In this document: positions 54,801-64,000 of the stretch, piece by piece
Layout of the letters: each line of letters begins with the position of its first letter
Position numbering within the stretch: position 1 is the stretch's first letter
From: Echria macrotheca
Lineage: Eukaryota; Ascomycota; Sordariomycetes; Sordariales; Schizotheciaceae
NCBI GenBank assembly: GCA_030411725.1
Contig: MU839836.1
Location: 682,001 to 746,000 of the forward strand
Length of the DNA stretch: 64,000 nucleotides
Direction: 5' to 3'
Position numbers and translations under genes: made by a program
The notes under the pieces: model-generated
Seen by the model: only the letters and a program-made list of their open reading frames with translations
What the model was told of the DNA's origin: nothing
Database searches by the model: none

Positions 54801-57206
54801 GGAACGGGGTCGGCGGGGCGAGATCAGCGGGGGAGAGGAGCAACGTGCTAGGGTGTGATGCCCGCCGAGAGCATGCAGAGCGCCTCCATATTGCCCGCGA
54901 TCTGCCCATGACCATGTGTTTGCGAGGTGGCATCGAGATTGCGAATGTGATGAAGGCGGTCTCGCTTTGCGGCAAGCGGACGATGCAAAGCAATGAGCTT
55001 CGAAGTCGTGCGAAAGGTGGATGGCAGATAACAGTTTCTCATCGTGCCCGATGTGACCCCATACCATTCGAGCGGGGAAGAGTGAGCGTCTGGGTTGTTG
55101 TATTGTGTTTCGTCTTTGCGTAGGAGCGGATGCCACGGCAGCCCGACCTGTTGGCATACCGAAATCGTGGTCACCGCCTGCGGGGACGGTGTTGTCGGGG
55201 GAAGGTTGAGAGCGGAGAGGAACGAGAAGAGTGACGTCGAGCATCATGTGAGGGTCGTAGAAGGGGGTGTTAAAGGCGGTGTTAAGATGTTTGAGACGGG
55301 AGGCTGTATGTAGGCGGCCTCGGCCGATCGCCCTCCCCAGGGCAAGAGGCATCGTCGTCGTCGTTACCGCTACTAGTGGCAGGCCCCCGCGGTAATAGAT
55401 GTAGAGTTCCACGGACAGGTAGACCGCTATTGCCGGTTAGCTGCACTTCTTGAAAATTGGGGAGCTAGCGCAAACTAGGCATCAAGGAGGTGAGTAGGTG
55501 ATGCGCGATGGACTGAACATAATGGCGGGAGGATGAGGTGGTGCGGGAGGACGGCTCGACGCAGCCCAGCGCTCTAGTGAACGTCGCCTTTGCTTACGGT
55601 TGTCGACGACGCACGTAACCCGCTTGCAATCGGTTGGAACTCTCTCCACACCAGCCTCAACCGTCCTTACTTGTCCCGCGCTGCCCTCCGTCTGTTAAAT
55701 CGTCGCGGCGTCTGCCCTTGGTCGGAAGGGTCCGAACCACCCCGACGAAAATTTGGCATACGATACATACTCCAACCGGCCTTGGTCGCGCCACCTCCCA
55801 AACTGGCGGACCAAAGCTTGGCTAAAGATCTGGGTTACGATTGATCGAGGCTAGGAAACCGACAAGTCCAGGCCGGGCCGGCAGCGCATGGCCATCGGAT
55901 GACATTGAGCAGTTCTTGGACCAAAACTTGGCTGACCCACATAGGAGGGCGGTCGATCGAAGCCCAGGAAACTGGTCACCGACTCCATAAACTCGCTCCC
56001 ACCCACACCATGCAGCAAAGTAACGTCGCGCTCTCGCAGATACGTCCGGCTTACGACGGCCATACAGCTCAAGCCGCCCCCCCCCCAAAGCACAGAGCCT
56101 GCGCATCCTGCGCCCGGGATGGTACTGTTGCGCACCAGGGCGCGCCAGTAGCGGGATGCTCAGCCCGGCGATAGTGTGGAGGTTACCGGCAACGCCAGCG
56201 ACGCGCTCGATGAAGGCCGTCTCTTTGCTGAACGGCGCACAGGGTCCGGTCTGGTCAATCGCCGCCGCGCCCGAACGCCCAGCGCAACCCTGTATTCTCG
56301 CGTTAACGGTCATGACGTCGTGTCGACCCTTGTAGTTAGGTGTAGGCGGTTTTGCCTTGGTTCGATCGTGGCCCGGTTCTCGTCACCTGTTTAACCAAGT
56401 TTTGGTCTACCGCCGGGATCAGAGGGCGGCGCAGGGTGGTTGTCGAGCAGTAGTTGGCTGTTGAATGTCAGTCATTGTAGAGAAGAGAAGAGGGAGGGGG
56501 GAGGGAGGGAAGGGGGGAGGGAGGGGATATATACTCCAACCTTCATGACAGACATCTCGTCAACCTCGTCTTTAATAGCTATGCCACAGTTCTTGCGGAT
56601 CGGAGAGCTAGCGCGAACTAGGCATCGGGTGGAGGTCAGTCAGTCTTAAAGGGGGCAATCGGCGGTGTGGATCTGTTCGGGAGCGGAAGGCGGGCGAGCG
56701 TCCGCCACCACGAAAAGGTTTGTAGTGGTGACGTGCAGCCCGTGGGATGCGACCAGACCAAAGCTTGGACAGGTGCGGTGTGGATGCTGCCGTGGCGAGC
56801 GGCCACCCGGGCTATCTGCATTTCTTCCCCACTGCAACCTCGCTTATCTCTAGCACCGCAGTCACGTCGAGATAGTCCAAAATGAGGCTCAATGCTACCT
56901 CGAGCGCCGCCCAAGCGACCCAAGTGACGCTCAAAGGTGGTAAGTCGGAGACCACCGGCCGCTCGCTTTCCGTTCGTAATTAACAACCGAAATGCTGACC
57001 TTGACTTCGCCTACCTCAGGATGTGTATTCTGGTATGTGAACATCTGATCCAGTTCCGGCTTGAGGTTAAGACAAATCGCTTTTTGTCTTGGTGATTCTA
57101 ACGCTAGACCGGTGTCTTGTAGCAAGAAGGTATGTACAAGGCTGTGTGAGCGACCGAGGCCGGGACAAGCTAGAATAACCGTAGGTGTCCAGTTTTCGAG
57201 CGAAGG
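54801..57206. other. Repeat-derived DNA, no supported gene
   Basis: 55325-55435 matches the minus strand of 2275-2365. 56430-56640 is a family A right-hand block. The 36-bp motif is at 56370-56412 (minus), with partial copies near 55741, 55802 and 55918. A minus frame at 56931-57209 (MPSLENWTPTVILACPGLGR...) looks protein-like but is short and unrecognised. Confidence 0.4.
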
Positions 57207-59079
57207 CATTATCGTCGGCGTTTCTGTTTAGCCGTCCGCCTGACGATGCATTTCGTCAGGGCTGGGGCTTTCATGGATAAAAGGTTCGGCTCCCCTTCCC
57301 CCCCCCCCCCCCCCCCCTTCTCCGAAGGCGACGACTGTGACGACTTCGCTCTGGGGTATAGGCGTCACCGTCGGCGTTTCTGTTTGTCCGTCTCTGTTTG
57401 TCCGTCCACGTGGCGGCGCAAAGCCTCCTAAAGCTTCGTTAATAAAAGGAGCAATTCCCTCCCTCTCGAAGGCGCCGGCTGCAAAAACTTGCCCCCTCGG
57501 TGCTACTCTCGCGGCCAAACTTTCTCACACCAGGGCGACAATCTCCACATACCTTGTACCCTAATCACAGTTTTAGGTCGCCAACATTTCAGTAAGTAAA
57601 TGTGCAAGTCCTCGGGTCCAAGCACTGATCATCCTGCTAGACATGTGTGCGACGTGGACGATTAGCTTTTCCGAGAGAGGTCCAAGCAATAGCTATGAAG
57701 GGAATTGTGCCGGGGAAAATATTTTATACGACGAAACTAGAGAAGTTTTTAAAAATGGGCCCTGCCCTCAGCATATGTACCAAACTTCCCCAACAAGCAG
57801 CGATTCAAGCGCTTCAGATACTTCGGAAGAGTAACAAAATATTATTACTCCGTTCCATCATCTCCGCGGTCACCCCTCGTCGCAAATCTCTTTTGAAATT
57901 AGTATGGTAAAGGTAACTAAGTTAGGTAGCTTACCTCTGATCGATGAGGGAATAAGCATCCGTTCTTTTGGTTGAGAATCTTCCGCATATCGGCCACGCC
58001 CGGAGGGTTATCGATCTCACGGTAAATGAGACCTTTCACCTTGAATCCAAGGACGCCAGCACTCCGTCGGAAGTTCAGGGTAATCGAAGGGTAGCCTCAT
58101 CTAGCACTGTGATGAGCTGGTGCCCCAATCGAATCACCGGTCGCCTTGCAGTCGACGGCAGGGCCGAGGTCCGCGCCCAGGCGGGACACAACGGCGGCTG
58201 CGACGCCCTCATGTGCCTCGATGCTGAGCGGCCGGCACAGCACATACGCTTGCGTTCAGTGCCGGACACGGTCTATGAGAGCTGCTTCTCATTAAAGATG
58301 GACCTCCTCGCGCCCCCGGGGGTTCGACGACGGGAACGCCGCGAGAGTCGGCGGGTGCTGCATGGGAGCGCCGCCGAGGGCCACCAAGCGCGGGGGGTCG
58401 CTGCTCCAGCACAAACGTACAGCCTCGACAACATCCCGCACAAGGGGAGAGCTCGTATGATGTGTGGCTGCGCCATGCCGCCACGCCCAAGGCCTCCGTC
58501 TCGACGCACTTGGAGCTGACGGCGCGACGACGGCCGCTTCAACAGGCCGACTCAGATCACCATCGACCTCAGGGGCGGCAGACGACCTAGGGTCTCATCG
58601 TTGTGAGGTTGCGAGGCCGCACCCGCCGACTCCGGATAAAGCCTTCGTTCGACGCCAGGGAGGACTAGAACTAGAGTCGCAGTACGAGACCGTGGGTCTG
58701 AGACGAGGTTTATCGATTGCGAGCAGCTTTTTCTTGTAGTCCTCGGGCCAGAAATTGAGGCTAATGTTACAGCTACTTGGGGTCAGAGTAGCGAAGGCTA
58801 ATCATAAACGCAGTTGCGGGTGCTTTTGATACCTCGTCGCACTAGACGTAATGGGCCAAATACATTAGCTCACATTCTTTTTATAAACCCTTACATACCT
58901 TGACTCTGCACTTCTTACACGCCTTGTAGCTGCCCCCAAAGCCTCCACGATTGGAATCGAAACTACACCTTGACCATTTCGCTTCTACTGATTAGGGTCG
59001 CAGCCCTCCCGTCTAGAGGATGTATCGCCACTCTGCATCCACCGGAACTTCTGCCTGCCCTGAATGATGGTCTGCTCGA
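57207..59079. other. Unassigned; C20 homopolymer and gene-like fragments
   Basis: 57298-57317 is a run of 20 C. Around 57643-57834 the plus frame reads CATWTISFSERGPSNSYEGN and ILYDETREVFKNGPCP, which resembles part of a real protein but could not be placed. The 183-codon frame at 57968-58519 is Arg/Ala-rich with no motif. The first part of the region precedes the 3' end of the Zn2Cys6 pseudogene on the minus strand. Confidence 0.35.
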
Positions 59080-61425
59080 TCATGCCGGCGATGCGGTGGT
59101 GGGTAGCATGGGTTCCCCGGCGTCGATGCTTTCGAGGCACCCCACTGCGACGGCGAGAGCGAAAAACTCGCGAAAGTGCGCAGCAGATCGGCAGGCCCGC
59201 ACGTGCTTGAGCTCGAGGTTCTGTCGGAGGACGGTCCAGGTGGCTGGTCGGGATGCCACGTCGCTGCTGCCGCTATCATCCATGCTGCTAGCCTGGTACT
59301 TCCCAACAGCCTCAAAATCAACCCGCCGAAGCGCAAGGATGACGTTGAACATGGCGGCCGTGAAGTGGTCGTGGCAGAGGTCGACGAGCCAAGTCGGTAA
59401 TGACGACGAGAACGACGACACCCCCGCCGGCCCCACCGGCTCCAGGGCGTTAAACAGCGTTTGTGAGGACACTGTCCTCGTCTGGTCGCCCGCCCCATCC
59501 GCAGCCAAAGTATGCCAGGCCTGGTGCACCTGCAGTACCTTCAGGGAGCTGTGTAGGATGGCGATCGATAAGCCTATCTCCGAGATGTAGTTTTGATGCA
59601 GGGCGATTAGCGTCCGATGGACCAGCATTGCCAGGAAATTAACTTGCAACCGGACCTTGTCGCTGTTCTCGTTTTTTCCGTCAGGAGGCATGGAGAGAGC
59701 CACCTCTGCGTCTTGTAATTGCTGGCGCAGCTGCTTGTCCCAGGCACACACCATGTCGTACGGAACGGCAGAATTAGTCGGCGAGTTGACTGTTTTGATG
59801 ATTTCCGCCAACGTCGGAAGTAACTCTGCAAGCTTGATCTGGTAGGTGCTGTCAGGTAAGGAGAAGTCGGGGTCGTCGACGGCTAGGGGCATCTCAGCAT
59901 CGTGGTCTTGGTGGAGAAACGATGTGCCGGACCGTAGGGCGAGGTCGACGTCGAGCAGCTGGACCGTGACCCATATCCTCCTTCGTATCTCGGCCTCTGA
60001 TGTACTCAAATTGGGAAGAAGGGCTGTCTTCCGGTGCAGCTGTAAAGTCCTGGCGGAGTGGGTGAGAAGGCCTATCAAGCGTACGACGTGCGTCAACTCC
60101 GATCCCTTGACAATCTCCATCATTAACGCCATAATGGACAAGCACAGGGTACGAAATGTCGTTAGGGCAGTTGAAATCAAGTATGGAGATTGCCCCAGGA
60201 AGAACTGAGCGGCATTTAAGAACAAATCCGTCCAGTCGTCTACACTTTGTCCAGTACTCGCGAGGAAACTATCGGGGGCTGCCTGACATCCCAGCGCCAA
60301 CACCATGCAGAGCTGAGCGAGCCAGTCTTCCGTACCGGTGTCGTTGCTAATCCGAAAAGCGTGGAGTTTATCGTTAAACTGTTACTGGTGGATGAGCCAG
60401 TGGGTTGATTCGAACGCGGAAAAGTACAACTAGATAAGAACGTTAACGACTTCTAGTGGCGGCAGGCTGTCGAGAATTTAACTTCTACTTTGCAAAGAGG
60501 CAAAGACGATACCAAGCGGGAAGTTGGCCATAGGCGGCGAGGGGAAGAGGCCCATCACATGGTAGTACCAAACAGCCCACTGTAAATCGACTCCGAGAAT
60601 GTATGGGCTCGCCTCATTAAACTAAACGTATCTCTCCGTTAGCTCATCGCGGCCCGTCTGCGCTAACAGGACGATTTGGGGAGGATGTTGTGGATGCAAC
60701 TTTGCTCCACGAGGACGAACAGGAACTGCACCAACCTCACACGCGATACTGTGCCAGCCGGTAGGACCAACCAGGCGGTCACTCCCTTGACTCTTCAACC
60801 TTCCCGGCGGGGTTTCCCGGGCCGGGCTTGCTGTCGACCGAAGGCTGGATTCACGCTCAGCGGCGGGTTCCTGCCTCTGACTTGGAAGTTGCTGATATAA
60901 GCAATTATCAGGCGTCCCGGACACCTGACAGCGAGAACACGGGTGGCATGTGTCACATTTCAGCTTGCGATTGTGGCAGGGGATGCAAGCAAACATCCGA
61001 CGGTTCCGACGCTTGTTGTAACTGTGGTCCTGGTAGATGCTACCGTCGGGGCCGGCGAGAGAAAACGTTAAGAAGCAGCCGTCGGACGCCTTGTTCTCCA
61101 TGATTGACGTCATTTTTGAAGGCCTGTTTTGGAACAGACCGTCGCCGCCGGAGATCACTCGACTACCATCGGGCGAATGGGAGTGGGAATTGTGCGGCGG
61201 GCTGCTTGGCTGCTGATAGATGATCTCTGGGCAGCACGGCTGACGGGTTTGTTGCGTCGGGGAACTTAGCCCTTCATCGTTGGGTAATGTTGTCGTTGCT
61301 GGCGTAAAACCCTCCAAATCCTGGGTGGGAGCTGGTATCTCATCATCCTCGTCAAGTTCCGCCGACGATTCACGCTTGAGGTGGGCAGCAGACAACACAC
61401 CATGTTGCATGATTCCCAGTTGCAT
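59080..61425 (-). pseudogene. Zn2Cys6 transcription factor, copy A, with four in-frame stops
   Basis: A single minus-strand frame of 782 codons from ATG 61425 to 59080. Zinc cluster: CIPCHNRKLKC (C147, C150, C157), then C163, C166, C175. The fungal transcription-factor (MHR) domain is clear: DSLPPLEVVNVLI, FESTHWLIHQ, EDWLAQLCMVLALGC, LLTHSARTLQLHRKTALLPN and IRRRIWVTVQLLDVDLALRS. The frame is broken by TAG (60624-60622), TAA (60480-60478), TAG (60432-60430) and TAA (60384-60382), with no frameshift. At the last three, copy B (46.5-47.1 kb) has Gln, His and Pro codons. The N-terminal 267 and C-terminal 408 residues are otherwise intact, so death by point mutation is likely. A spliced-out segment covering all four stops is an alternative, but conserved MHR residues lie inside it. 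Confidence 0.8.
60340..60980 (-). repeat. Duplicated segment shared with 46.5-47.1 kb
   Basis: Minus strand collinear with the plus strand of 46520-47085 across the zinc-cluster end, linker and start of the MHR domain. Similarity is roughly continuous, with one ~70-bp deletion in the other copy. It marks the two regulators as paralogues or duplicates. Confidence 0.65.
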
Positions 61426-61798
61426 GGATGAATTTTTGGTTGGCCGACTCTATCAATGCAGAAGGTGGCGCTCTTCAGACGACTCGGCGAGGATATTTTG
61501 GGTAACCGGAGATGTCTGATAATGAGATACTGGCTGCTCGTGGATGAAAAAAGAGGAGAGAGAAAGAGGGGGACGAAGAAAAGAAAGGCGAATACCCTCG
61601 AGATCTTATATCCTCCGTGGTCAGCAAGCGCCCTTAACCTACCCCAACCTCAGCCCTTGCTTGCTGCACATGCACGCACGGACGACCGCAGAATCCCTGA
61701 CCGGTCACCCTTGCCCCAGATTCCCTGTTCCCACACATTCTCACAGACGGCCAGCTGCTTGAACAGGAAGTCCACCTTAATATTTATCCAAACCGCTA
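61426..61798. promoter_or_regulatory. Intergenic region upstream of the Zn2Cys6 gene (minus)
   Basis: A/G-rich on the plus strand (61540-61600), which is C/T-rich in the gene's sense and resembles a leader. The plus-strand frame 61456-61851 is a shadow. Confidence 0.35.
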
Positions 61799-62811
61799 TC
61801 ATCCTCCATGTCCATATCCATTACCGTCCCACCAGACTCTGCTTGCTGTAGATACATGCACACACCGCGGCGAAATAGCCCCTTCATCTCCCAATTTGGT
61901 CCCCATCTCAAATGTATTGTCGCAAAATGTGCTGTCATTCCTCGTAATATCGGTCAACACGCTGGTGGGGGAGGTTCTCGAATCCATCGGCGTAGAACGA
62001 TCTGCAGATTCCGCATTATTTGCTCTCAACAATCTCCTCCAAAGATACACCCAAACAGAAACCATGCCCAATGAACACTGAGCCAGATGCAGCCATCCAA
62101 CTTGAAGACACGCCGCAACGACCGGCACTACAACTGCCGCAAAGTTGGTTGCCATCCAAAGACCAAACCAGTTTCTGAACGACTTTTTCCGTGTCCCGAA
62201 CGGCTTTTGCGATGTCCCGAACGGCTCTTGCGATATCTCGCGCCCAACATAGAGACGACCGGACACCATGATGATCATGATGTGGAGAGAAGCCGGTGCA
62301 GCCCACACAAATTCGGGGCCGCGCTGTGTCAGCTGCCAAACTCCCAGAGATAGCATCAGAAGCAGGACAAAAACCCCAATGGTGGTGACTAGGCGCAGGT
62401 ACAGCCAATATGTCTGGAGCCAGTAGATGTGCAACCACTCGATCAAGACAATGACCTGGAATAAAGGTAAGCAGTGTCAAGGAGGATTCAAATAGGGTAT
62501 TACCAAAAGGACCTAAAGAGACAAACTTGCCATGCCTTTAAGGACGAAGAACTGCCACAAATATTAAGCATTTGGATTTGGATAGCCGAGTTCTCCGGCA
62601 ACAGCGACGACGTTAATGCTAAGGGTAATAACAAAAGCCAGGAGAACAATCCCAATAAAAACCAAGGTACCCAAAGCGATTGGAAACGCAAACGCTTGCC
62701 CCTTTTTCCTGGAAATGTAAACAACATAAATCGAAGCAAACTATAAAATAGAGACGTAGCAAACGCCGCCAGCGCCTGCCATATTTGAGCAGCACTGATG
62801 CCGTCCTGCAT
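61799..62811 (-). CDS. Polytopic membrane protein, unknown function
   Basis: Two exons: 62811-62527 and 62455-61799. The 71-nt intron (62456-62526) has donor GTTTGT and acceptor TTCCAG; phase 0; 313 residues. Start is the first true ATG (MQDGISAAQIWQ). Hydrophobic segments: about 8-30 (IWQALAAFATSLFYSLL), 45-75 (SLWVPWFLLGLFSWLLLLPL), 96-112, 114-132 (TIGVFVLLLMLSLGVW), 146-165 (AAPASLHIMIIMVSGRLYV), and two near 188-228 (NFAAVVVPVVAACLQVGWLH; CSLGMVSVWVYLWRRLL), so about seven helices. A short degenerate repeat (QEPFGTSQKPFGTRKKSF) lies in the loop before the last pair. The C-terminal ~75 residues are hydrophilic. Seven segments invite a receptor-like reading, but no family motif supports it. 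No damage is seen. Confidence 0.6.
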
Positions 62812-64000
62812 TTTGACAAGCAAGGCGTTGGGAGTGGAGAAAGGGTAAACGAGGCAACCATCGTGGCTTGGGGAAAGTGCACTTTCGGGAGATTGTTTTT
62901 ATATCTAACTAAGCCTGACCGCCAACCCGGAGCTGAACCGTGCTGCTCATGATCCATCGTTTGCCACGAGCAACGTGTGGGGTGTCGGGTGTGTACCGCA
63001 GCTGACGGTGTTGTCCCCTTCTCTCCGTTCGTGGACAGGGACAAGGGAAGGTGCGATCAAGGTGAAGGCGTGGCGTGGGATGAGAAGAGACGCATGAAGG
63101 ATGGGGAAGACGGGGATGTGTCAAGGGCGGCAAAGCCATGAATGCACTCACAAACACCCTAGTAAAGGACGCGAAGGGCCAAATCGAGGAAATTGTGGAG
63201 CGAGTAGGCGTGCCGGAATCGGCAATTGATGCTCGGATCGATGAGATGGAAATGGACGCCCCCCGATCAGGGAGCGTGATTTCGTATCCCCTGTATTCAG
63301 CCCACGCCACTGCGGGAGACAGGAAATCATTCAGCTGTCTCACCCTTTTCCCGCTTGGAGGGCTGGTTCGTCGTTCGTCGAGCAGGACCGGACGAGACAC
63401 GACCCCCGCCCCATGTGGAGACGAGGTCGGGGCTGTGGTAGCCGCCGCCCGGGGTTGTATTCTACGTAAATGTGAAGGTGTTTGGCTTGTTGTTGCGCTT
63501 GATCATCTTCTCCCATGGCGGGTACGTCGTCGGTTTGCATTCTCCGCAAAGCTCCTCCCCCCTGAAGTTTTGTCAGAGGCATTTCACATACCTGGGTATA
63601 ATCGCACATTTCTTTGATGAAAACGGTGTTGTCGATAGTAATGGAAGAGTGGAAATTCAGTGAGGAGAAACGCAGTGAGGAGGAAACGCAGTGAACCGAG
63701 TCACAGTTCCCAAGCCACCTGGTTGCCTTGGAGCATGCCCTTCATGGGAATTGGAAATTCGTGCTGGGTCGCGGCTATTTTTCGGGTGACTACTTAACAG
63801 TCGCAGCCTGCCTGTAGTTCTCTGCATGTCGTCTTTCCTTTCCTTCCTGCTTCCATCAATGCCCCCCTCTAGACTCGTTCTGTTTGGGAGCAACCCATCT
63901 CGGCACATGACGTCCCCAATTTCAGCTAGTCAGCTGCAGCCACCCTTTTATTCATGGATATGAGCCCGAACACCGAGAGAAAGCATGGTCACCGCGTGGG
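62812..64000. other. Upstream region and unassigned DNA to the window edge
   Basis: One weak candidate is a plus frame from ATG 63138 (MNALTNTLVKDAKGQIEEIV, ERVGVPESAIDARIDEMEMD) to 63617; its first ~45 residues look helical and real, the remainder does not, so an intron or artefact is possible. The opposite-strand frame (62909-63400) is Ser/Pro/Arg-rich. Nothing else was found. Confidence 0.3.

Noticed and set aside
54759..55412. 217-codon minus-strand frame
   Set aside because: Made of repeat sequence also present at 2275-2365, where the frame is broken; no motif.
59013..59590. Overlapping plus- and minus-strand frames of 160-206 codons
   Set aside because: Shadows of the MHR-domain frame of the Zn2Cys6 pseudogene, which has clear family motifs.
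61456..61851. 131-codon plus-strand frame
   Set aside because: Antisense to the leader of the Zn2Cys6 gene; Lys/Arg then Leu/Thr-rich composition without motif.
1..64000. Starship-type giant element (captain tyrosine recombinase, DUF3435)
   Set aside because: The mix of HET, SNF2 and cargo-like genes raised the idea, but no tyrosine-recombinase motifs were found in any frame; the window may simply not include the element edge.

Overview
The window looks like an accessory, transposon-rich segment of a filamentous ascomycete (Pezizomycotina, probably a Sordariomycete). The evidence is a HET-domain protein, Zn2Cys6 regulators, an FHA-like kinase, an apparent DUF3632 protein and a CYP52-like P450 fragment. 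Introns are 47-108 nt with GTRNGT donors and CTAAC/CTGAC-like branch points, and 5' leaders are pyrimidine-rich. Many gene copies are broken by in-frame TAA/TAG codons where relatives or sister copies have Gln or Trp. Together with two AT-rich islands this suggests repeat-induced point mutation (RIP); that is an inference. No tRNA, rRNA or CRISPR was seen.

Layout. 1-7 kb: dispersed repeats with a short coiled-coil ORF (600-1016, -), a small gene (4877-5355, +) and a probable spliced gene fragment (5789-6402, -). 7.1-10.8 kb: an intact intronless 1224-aa SNF2-like ATPase. 11-14 kb: a 63-bp perfect palindrome in front of a small ORF. 14.3-16.2 kb: the first AT-rich island. 16.2-19.3 kb: a gene fragment, then simple-sequence DNA and a ~180-bp tandem satellite. 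21.4-23.6 kb: a spliced RNase T1-like gene (-) and the DUF3632-like gene (+). 27.2 kb: a MITE-like element. 28.4-33.1 kb: the best-preserved gene block, with a HET protein (+), a two-repeat Trp-rich protein (-) and an FHA-kinase (+).

33-58 kb is a graveyard of dispersed repeats and truncated host genes: a second SNF2 fragment, a Copia RNase H remnant in the second AT island, a CYP52-like P450 5' end, a secreted-protein 5' end, a decayed transcription factor, a gag zinc knuckle, a divergent MFS transporter / Zn2Cys6 pair (both interrupted), a queuine tRNA-ribosyltransferase fragment and a BAH-PHD fragment. 59-62.8 kb holds a full-length Zn2Cys6 factor killed by four in-frame stops without a frameshift, next to an intact polytopic membrane protein.

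Apart from the head-to-head kinase / Trp-repeat pair and the dead MFS-regulator pair, the genes do not form an obvious pathway. The likely theme is an island where self-recognition and chromatin-type genes survive among RIP-damaged duplicates. A ~36-bp motif recurs at least a dozen times on both strands, probably marking one dominant repeat family.
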